The notes under the pieces: model-generated | What the model saw: only the letters and a program-made list of their open reading frames with translations | Database searches by the model: none | Told to the model about the DNA's origin: nothing | Made by a program: the position numbers and the translations under genes | Origin: Streptomyces spororaveus | Lineage (GTDB): Bacteria; Actinomycetota; Actinomycetes; Streptomycetales; Streptomycetaceae | Direction of reading: 5' to 3' | Assembly: GCF_016755875.1 (NCBI RefSeq) | Contig: NZ_BNED01000005.1 | Span: 496,001 to 560,000 of the forward strand | DNA length: 64,000 nucleotides | In this document: piece after piece, positions 16,230 to 26,627 of the stretch | Numbering within the stretch: the stretch's first letter is position 1 | Layout of the letters: every line of letters begins with the position of its first letter

Positions 16230-19200
16230 GTGGCGGAGGGGGAGGCGGGGGCGAAGGCCGCGGCCGGACAGCAGGTGCGTACGGTGTGCTCCTACTGCGG
16301 CGTCGGGTGCGGGATCGTCCTGGACATCGCCACGGGCGGCGACGGGCGCCGTACGGTGGCCAAGGCCGCCGGCGACAAGCGGCACCCGGCGAACGCCGGG
16401 CGCCTGTGCACCAAGGGCGCGACGCACGCCGACATGCTGGCCGCGCCCGGCCGGCTGACCACCGCGCTGGTCCGCGGCGAGCGGGGCGCCGGGCCCGCTC
16501 CCGCCCCGGTGGAGGCGGCCGTCACCGAGGCGGCCGGGCGTCTGCGGGCGATCCTCGACGCGCACGGTCCCGACGCGCTGGCGCTGTACGTCTCCGGCCA
16601 GATGTCCCTGGAGGCCCAGTACCTGGCGAACAAGCTGGCCAAGGGCTTCCTGCGGACGAACCAGATCGAATCCAATTCGCGCCTGTGCATGGCGAGCGCC
16701 GGCAGCGGCTACAAGCTCTCGCTCGGTGCCGACGGACCGCCCGGATCGTACGAGGACTTCGACCGGGCGGACGCCTTCTTCGTCATCGGCGCCAACATGG
16801 CCGACTGCCATCCCATCCTCTTCCTGCGGATGATGGACCGCGTCAAGGCCTCCGGCGCCAAGCTCATCGTGGTCGACCCCCGGCGCAACGCCACCGCCGA
16901 CAAGGCCGATCTGTTCCTGCAGATCCGGCCGGGCACCGATCTGGCCCTCCTCAACGGCCTGCTGCACCTCCTGGTCGAGGGTGGCTGGACCGACCCCGCC
17001 TTCATCGCCGAGCACACCGAGGGCTGGCAGGACATGCCGGCCTTCCTGCGGGACTACGCGCCCGACCGGGTCGCCCGGATCACCGGCATCCCGGAGGCCG
17101 ACATCCGGCTGGCCGCCCGCTGGATCGGCGAAGCCGGCGAGTGGACGAGCTGCTGGACCATGGGCCTCAACCAGTCCACGCACGGCACCTGGAACACCAA
17201 CGCGCTGGTCAACCTGCACCTCGCCACCGGCGCCATCTGCCGCCCGGGCAGCGGCCCCTTCTCCCTCACCGGCCAGCCCAACGCCATGGGCGGACGGGAG
17301 ATGGGCTACATGGGACCGGGGCTGCCCGGCCAGCGCTCGGTCCTGGTGGAGGAGGACCGCGGCTACGTCGAGGCGCTGTGGGGCGTTCCGGCGGGCACCC
17401 TGCGCACCGACGTCGGCCGCGGCACCGTCGAGATGTTCGAGAAGATGGCCGCCGGTGAGATCAAGGCGTGCTGGATCATCTGCACCAACCCGGTCGCCTC
17501 CGTCGCCAACCGGAGCACCGTCATCAAGGCCCTGGAGACCGCCGAACTCGTCATCACGCAGGACGTGTTCGCGGAGACCGAGACCAATGCCTACGCCGAC
17601 ATCGCGCTGCCCGCGACGCTGTGGGCCGAGGCGGACGGCGTGATGATCAACTCGGAGCGCAACCTCACCCTGGTGCGGGGCGCCGCCGACCCGCCCGGCG
17701 AGGCCCTGCCCGACTGGCAGCTGATCGCCCGGGTCGCCTGCGCGATGGGATTCGCCGAGGCGTTCACGTACTCGTGCGCCGAGGAGGTGTTCGAGGAGCT
17801 CCGGCGGGCCTGGAACCCGAAGACGGGCTGGGACCTGCGCGGGGTCACGTATGAGCGGCTGCGCTCGGGTCCGGTGCAGTGGCCGGCCGCCCCCGGCGGC
17901 CCGGACCGCAACCCGATCCGCTACGTCAACGACGGGATCAGCCAGACCCCGGCCGAGCACCCGGACGGCGGCCGCCCCCGGCTGGTCTTCCCGACGGCGA
18001 CGGGACGGGCCGTCTTCTTCGCCCGCCCGTACCTGCCGGAGGGTGAACTTCCCGACGACGACTACCCGTTCGTACTCAACACGGGCCGTCTGCAGCATCA
18101 GTGGCACACCCTGACCAAGACCGGCAAGGTCGCCAAGCTCAACAAGCTCAACCCCGGACCGTTCGTGGAAGTCCACCCGCAGGACGCGGCCTCGCTCGGT
18201 ATCGAGGAGGGCGACGGGGTGGAGGTGGCCTCCCGGCGCGGGCGGGCCGTGCTGCCCGCCGTCGTCACCGACCGGGTCCGGCCCGGGAACTGCTTCGCCC
18301 CCTTCCACTGGAACGACCTGTTCGGCGAGTACCTCAGCGTCAACGCCGTCACCGACGACGCCGTCGACCCGATCTCCTTCCAGCCCGGATTCAAGATGTG
18401 CGCGGTGACCTTGACCAGAACACGGACCCCGGCCCCGGTCCCGGCCCCGGCCCCGGCCCCGGTGGCGGCCCTGCCCGCCGGATCCGGCGCGGAGGCCGGA
18501 TCGGGACCCGGCCGCGGCGGCCCCGCCACCACCGTGTCGGCCCTCGCCGCGACCGCCCCCGCGACGACCGCCCTGGCCGTCCTGTTCGGGCTGGACGACC
18601 AGGCCCCGCCCGCCCTCTCCGACGGGGAGCGCCGGTACCTCGCCGGTTTCCTCGCCGGGCTCGCCTCCGCCCCGCCCGGCACCGGTGTCCCCTCGCTTCC
18701 GGCCGGCGCCCCCTTCGAAGCCGGGCACGCGCTCTGGGTCGACGGTGCACTCGCCGGTACGTACTCGCGTACGGCCGCTGCCCTGGTCGGCGCCTCCCCG
18801 ACCGCTCCGGCCGCTCCGCCCGCCGACCCGGCCCCGCCGACCCGGCAGACCATGGTCCTGTGGGCCTCGCAGACGGGCAACGCCGAGGACCTCGCGGCCA
18901 CCGTCGGAGCGGCCCTCGCCGGGCACGGCCTCCCGGCGAGCGTGCACAGCATGGCGGACCGCACGGCCGCCGCCCTGACCCCGGGCACCGATCTGCTGAT
19001 CGTCACCAGCACCTTCGGCGACGGTGACGCGCCGGACAGCGGAGCCTCGTTCTGGGAGTCCGTCAGCGCCGCCGACGCACCCCGCCTCCAGGACGTCCGG
19101 TACGCGGTGCTCGCCCTCGGCGACTCCACCTACGACGCCTTCTGCGGCCACGGCCGCCGGCTCGACCAGCGCCTCGAAGAACTCGGCGGCCGGCGCCTCC

Positions 19201-20438
19201 TGCCCCGCGTGGACTGCGAGCCCGACTACGAGGAGCCCGCGGGACGGTGGCTGGAGCAGGTGCGCGAGGCACTCACGGCCGGCCCGGAGGCGGAGAGCAC
19301 CGGGACGCGGCGGCGCGCGGCGGACCGCAACTCCCCGCACACCGCCCGGCTGTCCGGCAACCGGCTGCTCAGCCTGCCCGGGGCCGCCAAGGAGGTCCGC
19401 AGGTTCACCTTCGATCTCGGCGAGGACGGCCCGGCGTACGAGGCGGGCGACGCGCTCGGGGTGCAGCCGGTCAACTGCCCCGGCCTGGTGACGGAATGGC
19501 TGGCCGCCACCGGCCTCTCCCCGGACGCTGAGGTCGCCGTACCGGGCCGCGACCCCATGCCGTTCGCCGAGGCGCTCCACCGGCACCTGGACATCACCCG
19601 GCTGACACCCGACCTGCTGCGCTTCGTCACCGAGCACACCGGCGACCGCACGCTCAAGCGGCTGACCCGCCCCGACAACAAGGACGGCCTCGCCCGGTGG
19701 ACGTGGGGCCGCCAGCCCGTGGACGTCCTGTCCGAGTTCCCGGTCCGGCTGAGCGCACAGGAGTGGACCGAGCGCCTGGGACGCCTCAAGCCGCGCCTCT
19801 ACTCGATCTCGTCCAGCCCGCTCACCGACCCGCGTGCCGTCAGCCTGACCGTCTCGGTCCTGCGCTACGAGGGGCCGGCGGGCGGGCAGCGCAAGGGCGT
19901 GGCCTCCGCCTTCCTCGCCGACGCCGAACCGGGCACGCCCGTACCGCTGTTCGTGCAGAGTTCGGCGCACTTCCGCCCGCCCGCGGGCGCCGACACCCCG
20001 GCGATCATGGTCGGTCCGGGGACCGGCGTCGCGCCGTTCCTGGCCTTCCTCGAACACCGCCGGGCGCTCGGCCACCAGGGCGGGAACTGGCTGTTCTTCG
20101 GCGAACAGCGCCGCGCCACCGACTTCTACTACCGCGAGGAGCTGGCGGAACTCCACCGGCACGGCACGCTCACCCGGCTCGACCTGGCCTTCTCCCGCGA
20201 CCAGCGGACCAAGGTCTACGTCCAGGACCGCATGCGCGAGCACGGCGCCCAGCTGTGGTCCTGGCTCCAGGACGGCGCCCACTTCTACGTGTGCGGTGAC
20301 GCGAGCCGGATGGCCAAGGACGTGGACCGGGCGCTGCGCGAGATAGCCATGACGCACGGCGGCCTCGACGCGGACGAGGCCGCCGCGTACCTGAAGCAGC
20401 TGTCCGCCGCCAAGCGGTACGGCCGCGACGTGTACTGA
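16230..20438 (+). CDS. Single-polypeptide NADPH-dependent nitrate reductase: molybdopterin subunit fused to diflavin reductase
   Basis: A 1402-residue cytosolic enzyme of nitrate assimilation. The N-terminus binds [4Fe-4S] (C20, C23, C27, C60). The bis-MGD domain follows, with the Mo-ligand Cys153 in RLCMAS. A low-complexity PAPAP linker at about residues 730-755 leads to a CysJ-like reductase: flavodoxin ([11 protein letters not shown] at about 874), FAD domain (RLYSISSSP) and NADPH domain ([20 protein letters not shown]). Electrons can therefore pass NADPH-FAD-FMN-FeS-Mo in one chain, so no separate ferredoxin is needed. I prefer GTG 16230 because GAGGAGG sits 6 nt ahead. No nitrite reductase is nearby. 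Fusions of this type occur in other streptomycetes. Confidence 0.93.
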   Translation: MAEGEAGAKAAAGQQVRTVCSYCGVGCGIVLDIATGGDGRRTVAKAAGDKRHPANAGRLCTKGATHADMLAAPGRLTTALVRGERGAGPAPAPVEAAVTEAAGRLRAILDAHGPDALALYVSGQMSLEAQYLANKLAKGFLRTNQIESNSRLCMASAGSGYKLSLGADGPPGSYEDFDRADAFFVIGANMADCHPILFLRMMDRVKASGAKLIVVDPRRNATADKADLFLQIRPGTDLALLNGLLHLLVEGGWTDPAFIAEHTEGWQDMPAFLRDYAPDRVARITGIPEADIRLAARWIGEAGEWTSCWTMGLNQSTHGTWNTNALVNLHLATGAICRPGSGPFSLTGQPNAMGGREMGYMGPGLPGQRSVLVEEDRGYVEALWGVPAGTLRTDVGRGTVEMFEKMAAGEIKACWIICTNPVASVANRSTVIKALETAELVITQDVFAETETNAYADIALPATLWAEADGVMINSERNLTLVRGAADPPGEALPDWQLIARVACAMGFAEAFTYSCAEEVFEELRRAWNPKTGWDLRGVTYERLRSGPVQWPAAPGGPDRNPIRYVNDGISQTPAEHPDGGRPRLVFPTATGRAVFFARPYLPEGELPDDDYPFVLNTGRLQHQWHTLTKTGKVAKLNKLNPGPFVEVHPQDAASLGIEEGDGVEVASRRGRAVLPAVVTDRVRPGNCFAPFHWNDLFGEYLSVNAVTDDAVDPISFQPGFKMCAVTLTRTRTPAPVPAPAPAPVAALPAGSGAEAGSGPGRGGPATTVSALAATAPATTALAVLFGLDDQAPPALSDGERRYLAGFLAGLASAPPGTGVPSLPAGAPFEAGHALWVDGALAGTYSRTAAALVGASPTAPAAPPADPAPPTRQTMVLWASQTGNAEDLAATVGAALAGHGLPASVHSMADRTAAALTPGTDLLIVTSTFGDGDAPDSGASFWESVSAADAPRLQDVRYAVLALGDSTYDAFCGHGRRLDQRLEELGGRRLLPRVDCEPDYEEPAGRWLEQVREALTAGPEAESTGTRRRAADRNSPHTARLSGNRLLSLPGAAKEVRRFTFDLGEDGPAYEAGDALGVQPVNCPGLVTEWLAATGLSPDAEVAVPGRDPMPFAEALHRHLDITRLTPDLLRFVTEHTGDRTLKRLTRPDNKDGLARWTWGRQPVDVLSEFPVRLSAQEWTERLGRLKPRLYSISSSPLTDPRAVSLTVSVLRYEGPAGGQRKGVASAFLADAEPGTPVPLFVQSSAHFRPPAGADTPAIMVGPGTGVAPFLAFLEHRRALGHQGGNWLFFGEQRRATDFYYREELAELHRHGTLTRLDLAFSRDQRTKVYVQDRMREHGAQLWSWLQDGAHFYVCGDASRMAKDVDRALREIAMTHGGLDADEAAAYLKQLSAAKRYGRDVY

Positions 20439-20445
20439 GCGCGCC

Positions 20446-21075
20446 ATCGGCTCCGCCGCCGCCGGCCACTCCCCCGAGCGCCGCCCGGACGAGCGCATCG
20501 CCCGGTTCATCGCCGAGGCCCTCGGCGACTCCCGGACCGTCCTCGACGTCGGCGCCGTCGCCGAGGACCTGCCTTTCGCCGACGGCGAGTTCGACGCGGC
20601 GATGACCCTGTTCGGCGTCCGTCAGTGGCCCGACGTACGGGCCGGGCTGCGCGAGATGCGGCGCGTGACCCGCGGGCCGGTGGACATCCTGACCTGCGAC
20701 CCCGTCCTGGTCCGGGACTTCTGGCTGTACCGGTACGCGCCCGAGGTCCTCGACATCGAGGCCCTGCGCCACCCGACCGTCGAAGAACTGGCCTCGGCCC
20801 CGGGCGGATCCGGCACCGTCCGGACCGTGCCCATCCCCCTGGACTGCACCGACGGATTCAACGAGGCCTACTACGGCCGCCCTGAGGCACTGCTCGACCC
20901 GGCCGCCCGCCAGGCGTGCTCGGCCTGGAGCTTCGTCGACGACCGGGTCCGCGAGCACTTCGACACGACCCTCCGCGCGGACTGGAGTCCGGCGCCTGGG
21001 ACAAGGAATTCGGCCATCTGCGCGGCAGGCCGACCTACGAGGGGTCGCTCGTGATCGTGCGCGCGACCCCGTGGG
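20446..21075 (+). pseudogene. Decayed SAM-dependent methyltransferase
   Basis: Continuous similarity in frame 1 (DERIARFIAEALGDSRTVLDVGA...) to class I methyltransferases, but the reading jumps from VLDVGA straight to VAEDLPFADGEFDAAM. About 35 codons that should hold motif I through the SAM-binding acidic residue are absent. No start codon with a ribosome site is visible. Near 20984 one base is missing: frame 1 becomes ADWSPAPGT, while the next frame resumes with LESGAWDKEFGHLRGRPTYEG. With the SAM loop gone and the tail frameshifted it cannot be active. It lies just after the nitrate reductase stop. Confidence 0.8.
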
Positions 21076-21102
21076 AAGAAGCGGAAGAAGAGGAAGAACG
21101 CG

Positions 21103-21807
21103 ATGTCAGCACCCGACCGGATGGACGAACGGCTGCGCGCCCTGGGGCTGGTGGAGACCCAGCGCATGGCCGAGGCCCTGTTCGCCGGAACCGCGGCCCG
21201 CGGCCTGTGGCGCCGGGCCGCAGTGAACGCGAGGCGAGCGACCGGATCGGGGACCTGGCGAGGGAACTGTTCGGCCCGGCCGCGCGCCCGACCGGGCCGC
21301 TCGTACGCTCGGGCCCGCGCACCCTGCTCCCGTACGGCCCGGAGACCCCGGACCGGGTGATAGGCGAGGACGACTGTCGTCGTCGCCGAACTCGGTTCGG
21401 TGCTCGCGGCGTCCGGGGCGGGCTTCGCCTCGACCCTCGTCCTCGGCGAGGACCCCGACAAGCACCGGCTCGCCCTGGACATGCCGAGGATGTTCACCGC
21501 CTGCCGCGAGGCCCTGCTCGCCGACGCGCGCATCACGGGCGGGCGCCTGCACGCCGAGGTCCTCGCGCTCGCCGCCGAGTCGGGCTGGACGGTCGCCGGA
21601 TGGCACTGCGGTCACCTGGCCGGGGCGGATCCGGCGGCCGATGGCCGGGCCGCACCCCCGGACGCGTACATCTGCGCGGAGAACGACCGTCCCCTGCGCC
21701 GGACCGTGGAGGGAGGCTGGCAGGCCCACTGGCTCCTGGAGATCCATCTGGTCGACGGATCCGGCGCTTTCGGCGGCTCGTACAAGCGGCTGCTGGACCT
21801 CGTCTGA
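21103..21807 (+). pseudogene. Decayed M24 (Xaa-Pro aminopeptidase-like) metallopeptidase
   Basis: A gene of about 235 codons whose ribosome site (GAGGAAG) and ATG survive. It reads MDERLRALGLVETQRMAEALF in frame 1, moves to another frame near 21207 after a missing G (EREASDRIGDLARELFG), and returns near 21372 after an extra base (ARTTVVVAELGSVLAASGAG). The family's HWHKRIVRSGP segment and both Asp metal ligands of the DLG...ADFGRT region are replaced (AELGSVLAASGAGFAST), while the GWH and EIHLVD ends remain. It is a tandem neighbour of the other pseudogene. Confidence 0.82.
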
Positions 21808-21852
21808 ACGGGGTCGGGCCCGGCAGTCGCCCGGCGGGCCGTCAGCCGGCCG

Positions 21853-23100
21853 TCAGGAGCAGGGGCGCCGCACCGCCGTCGGTCCAGTCCGGGGGGAGCG
21901 CGGCGAGCGCGTCGCCCACGGCGGCCCCCGGAGGAAGGCGGCGCCGTGCCCTTCGGTGATCCTGGCCCGCGCGCCGTCCCAGGCGACGGGCACCAGCCGG
22001 GTCGCTCCGGGTGCGGGCCGCGCCCGCCCGTGCACCGGAACGCACGGCAGGGGATCGAGGGTGCGCCCGGACAGGGCCGCGATCAGGGGGCCGAGCAGGG
22101 TGCGGGCGGCGACCAGGGCGGCGTACGGGTTGCCCGGCAGCCCCACCACCCAGCGGTCCGGGGCCAGTTCGGCGAGCAGCATCGGGTGGCCGGGCCGGCA
22201 GGCGACGGTGTCGACGACCATCCGCGCCCCGGCGGCCTCCAGCAGCCGTCGCAGCTGGTCGGTGGCGCCGACGGAGGTGGAGCCGGTGACCACGACGACG
22301 TCGGCGCCCCGTACCGCGCGCACGGCCCCGGACAGCCCGCTCCCCGATGCGCCGGCCGGCCCGTCGGGGACGTGACGCACCCCTTCGGTCTCGCCGCCGA
22401 GTTCGGCGACCAGGGCCGGGAGCAGTGGCCCGAGCGCGTCGCGCACCCTGCCGGGGCCCGGAACGCCCGTGTGCTCCAGCTCGTCCCCGGTGACCAGTAC
22501 GCCGACCCTGGGGCGCGGCCGCACCCGCAGGCTGTCGTGGCCGCAGGCGGCGGCGAGCCCGAGCAGCGCGGGACCGATCCTGGTGCCCGCGGGGGCGAGT
22601 CGGCGGCCGGCCGGGGCGTCCTCGCCCGTACGCCGGATGTGCCGGCCGGGCGGCGGCACGGGGCCGGACACCCGGCCGTCGGCCGTGGTCAGTGCCGACT
22701 CCAGCGGCAGCACGGCGCGGGCTCCGGCCGGTACCCCGGCCCCGGTGGAGATCTCCACGCATTCCGCCGGGCCGAGTACGCCCGCCCAGGGTGCGCCCGC
22801 ACGGACGGCGGCCCGTATCCGCCAGGGGCCGGTGCCGGACACCGCGTAGCCGTCCATGGCGGCCGTGTCGAAGCCAGGGAGCGGCTGGAGGGTGGCCAGG
22901 CCGTCGGCCAGGGCGAGTCCGGCGGCGTCGCGCAGGGGCACCGTACGGGCGGTCAGCGGGCGCGCCGCGCCGTGGGCCAGCAGCCGGGCCTCGGCCCAGG
23001 ACACCGCCGGTTGCCGTGCCGGGATCCGGGGCGGCGCGGAGGCGGGGGCGGGGGCCGGCACGGGGGCGGAGGCCGGGGCGGGCGCGGTCGTCGGAGGCAT
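21853..23100 (-). CDS. moeA: Molybdopterin molybdenumtransferase MoeA, probably frameshifted at its 3' end
   Basis: MoeA inserts molybdate into adenylylated molybdopterin. Domains are recognisable: N-terminal LPGFDTAAMDGYAV, a RTGEDAPAGRRLAPAG segment, and the MoCF-binding core PRVGVLVTGDELEHTG...VVVTGSTSVGATDQL and LPGNPYAALV. The tail is wrong: after GHGAAFLRG the frame gives PPWATRSPRSPRTGP, while the next frame gives AAVGDALAALPPDWTDGG ending at 21842. One G is missing from a run at about 21925-21930. Either this is real damage or a homopolymer sequencing error. The Ala/Pro-rich N-terminal extension is unusual. The start could be 23100 (ATG) or 23172 (GTG). Confidence 0.85.
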   Translation of the reverse strand: MPPTTAPAPASAPVPAPAPASAPPRIPARQPAVSWAEARLLAHGAARPLTARTVPLRDAAGLALADGLATLQPLPGFDTAAMDGYAVSGTGPWRIRAAVRAGAPWAGVLGPAECVEISTGAGVPAGARAVLPLESALTTADGRVSGPVPPPGRHIRRTGEDAPAGRRLAPAGTRIGPALLGLAAACGHDSLRVRPRPRVGVLVTGDELEHTGVPGPGRVRDALGPLLPALVAELGGETEGVRHVPDGPAGASGSGLSGAVRAVRGADVVVVTGSTSVGATDQLRRLLEAAGARMVVDTVACRPGHPMLLAELAPDRWVVGLPGNPYAALVAARTLLGPLIAALSGRTLDPLPCVPVHGRARPAPGATRLVPVAWDGARARITEGHGAAFLRGPPWATRSPRSPRTGPTAVRRPCS

Positions 23101-23238
23101 GGACACGACTGTCGGCCCGGGGCGTTTCCGCCTCCCCCCGCACGGATTGCGGTTGGGCTCCGATCCGCTCACCTCCGGCGTACCGCCGGTGTGAACCCGC
23201 GCGTCCGCGCCCTGGACACAGCCGGGGCCGCGGGAGGA

Positions 23239-23343
23239 TCAGGCGGAGGCGAGGGAGATCTCGGTCGACTTGATCAGGGCGACGACGGAGGTAACGGAGG
23301 CCAGGCCGAGGGCCTCGACGGCGCCCTTGGTGATCGCGGCGGT
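23239..23343 (-). pseudogene. C-terminal remnant of a molbindin (TOBE) protein
   Basis: 34 codons, ending TGA, read TAAITKGAVEALGLASVTS then VVALIKSTEISLASA. This is the second half of the 70-residue Mop/TOBE molybdate-binding fold (AITKxAVExLGL...ALIKSTxVSLA). In frame upstream the sequence quickly becomes unrelated and meets a stop near 23370, so the first half and start codon are gone. It lies between moeA and modA, an appropriate place for a Mo-storage or transport protein. Confidence 0.75.
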
Positions 23344-23686
23344 CAGGAAACGGAAGCGCAAGCACGTCTGTGACCCGCGTCATGGCCGAACGTACCCGAT
23401 GAGGAATGGCGTCCGGGGCGCCCCCATCGCATGCGCCAACCGAATGGACGCAACCTCCTGGCGCATTCCGGAAAGGCCCGAAGTCCTCTCTCTTTCGGGG
23501 CCCTTCTCCTGCTTGACGTGGGACTTCCGACCCGGTTGGCCGAACCCGCACCCCGCCGGCCGGGATCGGCGAATTGCACATGCGGGCCTTTCGGTGCTCC
23601 ATTGACAGTAAATGCCGCATCGTTTCCGCACCTCGTGCCGAGTGTGCGCGGGGTGAGGACGACCGGACCGGAGAACACATTCCGCC
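23344..23686. other. modA upstream region
   Basis: 343 bp less GC-rich than its surroundings. A TTGACA occurs at 23602 in an AT-richer patch (CATTGACAGTAAATG), a possible -35; a clean -10 is not visible. The ribosome site for modA is GGAG, 12 nt ahead of ATG 23687. No Mo-cofactor riboswitch is recognisable. Confidence 0.4.
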
Positions 23687-24508
23687 ATGCGCTTCCTTCA
23701 GCACGTCCGACTGCGCCGGGCGGCCGCCGGTCTCCTCGGCGGCGCCCTCCTCGTTCCCGTCCTGGCCGCCTGCGGCAGCGGCGGCGGCACCGCGACCTCC
23801 GCGGCCGCGGCTCCGACCGCTTCCGCGTCGGGCTCCGTACCGGCCGCGAAGCTGACCGTGCTCGCCGCCGCCTCCCTCACCGACGTGTTCAAGACCATGG
23901 GGTCGCAGTACGAGAAGGAGCACCCCGGCACGAAGGTCACCTTCTCCTTCGCCGGTTCGCAGGAGCTGGCCGCACAGGTCAGGCAGGGGGCTCCGGCCGA
24001 TGCCCTGGTCACCGCCGACACCAGGACGATGGACGGCCTCAAGGCGGAGACCGGGACCCCGACGGTGATCGCGAAGAACGAGCTCGTGATCGCCACCGCT
24101 CCGGGCAACCCCCACACGATCGGCTCCCTGAAGGACCTGTCCGATCCGAAGCTGAAGGTCGTCCTGGCGGCCCCGGAGGTCCCCGCCGGCCGCTACAGCC
24201 GGGAGGTCCTCGACAAGCAGGGCATCACCGTCGATCCGGTCTCGCTGGAGCCGAACGTACGGGCCGTGCTGTCCAAGGTGGAGCTGGGTGAGGCGGATGC
24301 CGGCCTCGTCTACACGACGGACACGACCGCGGCTGGGGGGAAGGTCGGCGCGGTCGGGATCCCGGACGACCAGAACGCCGTCGCCTCCTATCCGGCCGCC
24401 ACGCTGAAGGCCACCAGGAACGCCGCGGCAGCGGACGCCTTCGTCCAGTGGCTGTCCTCGCCCGAGGCCCGGAAGACCCTCCGGGAGGCGGGCTTCCAGC
24501 AGCCGTGA
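23687..24508 (+). CDS. modA: Molybdate ABC transporter substrate-binding lipoprotein
   Basis: A 273-residue periplasmic-type molybdate-binding lipoprotein. The signal peptide ends in a lipobox (LAACGS, Cys at about 26), followed by an Ala/Ser linker and the ModA core ([64 protein letters not shown]). The ModA fold binds the oxyanion with Ser residues in SLTD and GSQ. The stop overlaps the start of the next gene (GTGA), so translation is coupled. It supplies Mo for the nitrate reductase 3 kb away. Confidence 0.95.
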   Translation: MRFLQHVRLRRAAAGLLGGALLVPVLAACGSGGGTATSAAAAPTASASGSVPAAKLTVLAAASLTDVFKTMGSQYEKEHPGTKVTFSFAGSQELAAQVRQGAPADALVTADTRTMDGLKAETGTPTVIAKNELVIATAPGNPHTIGSLKDLSDPKLKVVLAAPEVPAGRYSREVLDKQGITVDPVSLEPNVRAVLSKVELGEADAGLVYTTDTTAAGGKVGAVGIPDDQNAVASYPAATLKATRNAAAADAFVQWLSSPEARKTLREAGFQQP

Positions 24509-26430
24509 CCGTGCGCCGTACCGCCGGGCCCCGCCCGCCGCTCCTCCTGGCCCTGCCCGCGCTCCTCGCGATCGCGTTCCTGATGCTCCCGCTCGTCGGG
24601 ATCCTCGTCCGCACGCAGTGGAGCGAGCTCCGCGCGCACCTGACCACACCCGGCTCCCTGGAGGCCCTGCGGCTCTCCCTCGTCGTGTCCTTCTGGGCAC
24701 TGGGTCTCAGCCTGCTGCTGGGCGTGCCCCTGGCCTGGCTGCTGGCACGGGTCCACTTCCCCGGCAAGACCCTCGTACGGTCCCTGGTTCTGCTGCCCAT
24801 GGTGCTGCCCCCGACGGTGGGAGGTGTCGCACTGCTGCTGGGCTTCGGCCGGCGCGGCCTGCTGGGCCCCTTCCTGGAGGACATTTTCGGGATCACCCTG
24901 CCGTTCCACACGTCGGGGGCCGTCGTGGCGGCGACCTTCGTGGCGATGCCGTTCCTCGTCATCAGCCTCGAAGGGGCCCTGGGCGGGCTGCGACCCGGCT
25001 ACGAGGAGACCGCGGCCTCCCTCGGCGCATCCCCGTTGCGCGTCTTCTTCACCGTCACACTGCCGATGGTGGCCCCCGGCCTGATCGCCGGGGCCGCCCT
25101 CACCTGGGCCCGGGCGCTCGGCGAGTTCGGGGCCACGATCACCTTCGCCGGAAACCTGCCCGGCGTCACCCAGACGCTCCCCCTCCAGGTCTACCTGCTG
25201 CTCCAGGACGACCCCGAGGCCGCGACCTCGCTGTCCCTCCTCCTGCTCGTCGTGGCGATGGCGGTGCTGGTCGCCCTGCGCGGCCGCTGGACCTCCGGAC
25301 ACGCCGTACGGGACACCCCTCACGCGACGCCCGCCGAGGACCCGGCCGCCCGGGCCCCCGAGCCGGACCCGGCCGACGGCTCCGCACCGGCCGGCCGCTG
25401 GTCCCTGCATGCCGAGGTCACCGGGTTCACCGAGCTCACCCTCGACGCGGAACCCGGCACCACGATCGCCGTGGTCGGCGAGAACGGCGCCGGCAAGACC
25501 ACCCTGCTGCGCGCCCTGCTCGGCCTGACCCCGCGGGCCCACGCCGCACTGCGGCTCGGCGACGACGACGTGACGGCCCTGCCGCCGCACCGGCGGGGCG
25601 TGGCCTGGGTCCCCCAGGACGGCGCGCTGTTCCCCCACCTGACCGCGCTCGGGAACACCGCCTACGGCCTGCGCGCGCAGGGCACCAGCCGCGCCGAGGC
25701 CCGCTCCCGGGCGCGGCTGTGGCTCGACCGGCTCGGCGTCGGCCACCTCGCCGAGCGCAGGCCCGCGCAGCTGTCCGGAGGCCAGGCCCAACGGGTGGCG
25801 CTGGCCCGGGCACTGGCCGCGCAGCCCCGTCTGCTGCTCCTGGACGAGCCGCTGGCCGCGCTCGACCAGACCACCCGGGCCCGGGTGCGGCACACCCTGC
25901 GCACCCACCTGGCCGGCTTCGGCGGGGTCTGCCTCATCGTCACCCACGACCCCGTCGAGGCCGTCTCCCTGGCGGACCGGGTCCTCGTACTGGCCCACGG
26001 TCGCGTCCTGCAGGACGCGCCGCCCGCGGAGGTCACTCGCAATCCGCGCTCCCCGTGGGTCGCGCGCATGCTCGGCCGCAACGCGTGGCCCGGGACGACC
26101 ACGGTGGACGGGCTCAAGCTGGTCGCCGGCGGGTCCGTCGTGGTGGCGGAACCCGTGGCGGAGGGCTCCGAGGCCCTGGCCATCGTCGCGCCCGAGGCCG
26201 TCTCCCTCCACCGCGAGCAGCCGTCCGGCAGTCCGCGCAACGTCTGGCCGGGAACCGTCCGTGAGATCACGGCGGCGGGCAGCCGGCTCCGGGTCCTCGT
26301 CACGTCGCAGGCCGCCGCCGACGTCGTCTCCGAGATCACCCCCCAGGCGGCCGCCGAGCTCGCCATCGCCGACGGCACCGCGGTGTGGTGCAGCGTCAAG
26401 GCCACCGAGATCACCCTCGTACCCCTGTGA
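24505..26430 (+). CDS. Fused molybdate ABC permease and ATPase (ModB-ModC)
   Basis: A 641-residue fusion. Residues 1-270 are a ModB-type permease with five or six membrane segments and the EAA-loop ending [15 protein letters not shown]. Residues 300-520 are an ABC ATPase: Walker [10 protein letters not shown] at about 325, signature [15 protein letters not shown], Walker [13 protein letters not shown], switch HD. The C-terminus (about 560-641) is a TOBE domain ending [12 protein letters not shown]...VPL. The GTG at 24505 overlaps the modA stop. Separate modB and modC are more common, but actinomycetes often carry this fusion. It completes a ModABC importer. Confidence 0.93.
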   Translation: MTVRRTAGPRPPLLLALPALLAIAFLMLPLVGILVRTQWSELRAHLTTPGSLEALRLSLVVSFWALGLSLLLGVPLAWLLARVHFPGKTLVRSLVLLPMVLPPTVGGVALLLGFGRRGLLGPFLEDIFGITLPFHTSGAVVAATFVAMPFLVISLEGALGGLRPGYEETAASLGASPLRVFFTVTLPMVAPGLIAGAALTWARALGEFGATITFAGNLPGVTQTLPLQVYLLLQDDPEAATSLSLLLLVVAMAVLVALRGRWTSGHAVRDTPHATPAEDPAARAPEPDPADGSAPAGRWSLHAEVTGFTELTLDAEPGTTIAVVGENGAGKTTLLRALLGLTPRAHAALRLGDDDVTALPPHRRGVAWVPQDGALFPHLTALGNTAYGLRAQGTSRAEARSRARLWLDRLGVGHLAERRPAQLSGGQAQRVALARALAAQPRLLLLDEPLAALDQTTRARVRHTLRTHLAGFGGVCLIVTHDPVEAVSLADRVLVLAHGRVLQDAPPAEVTRNPRSPWVARMLGRNAWPGTTTVDGLKLVAGGSVVVAEPVAEGSEALAIVAPEAVSLHREQPSGSPRNVWPGTVREITAAGSRLRVLVTSQAAADVVSEITPQAAAELAIADGTAVWCSVKATEITLVPL

Positions 26431-26561
26431 CCCTCCACCCCGCAGCTCTCCGACAAGCGGGCACACGCCACGAGAACAGAGCAAGTTCGGCACGTGGGGG
26501 CCTCTTTGCGTTCCGGCCGCCCGTCTCACGGACCGGAGCGCCTCTGGCACATGCGGCCTCC

Positions 26562-26624
26562 ATGTGGGCATGCTTGCGCAGATACAGCTCGAAACAGCCA
26601 CACCAGCTCGAATGTAAGGACTGA
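26562..26624 (+). CDS. Possible 20-codon upstream ORF
   Basis: The reading frame starts MWACLRRYSS, ends in QLECKD and stops 3 nt before the next ATG. The ribosome site of the next gene (AAGGAC) lies inside its last codons, so the two would be coupled. There is no Shine-Dalgarno sequence before its own ATG. It is either a leader peptide or a coincidence; see findings. Confidence 0.25.
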   Translation: MWACLRRYSSKQPHQLECKD

Positions 26625-26627
26625 GGT

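Noticed and set aside
15870..20510. A 1546-codon open frame on the minus strand opposite the nitrate reductase
   Set aside because: It is a shadow of the GC-rich codon bias: no ribosome site, no domain, and it lies wholly antisense to a well-supported gene.
21103..21360. An intact 85-residue gene at the M24 position
   Set aside because: Only the first 35 residues match the family; after 21207 the frame is shifted, so it is a fragment of a pseudogene.
23344..23686. Possible molybdenum-cofactor riboswitch before modA
   Set aside because: No conserved stem pattern could be recognised in the 343 bp.
21842..24700. A 952-codon minus-strand frame through moeA, the intergenic region and modA
   Set aside because: Not one gene: its last part is merely the +1 frame of moeA (used as evidence for the frameshift) and the rest is shadow.
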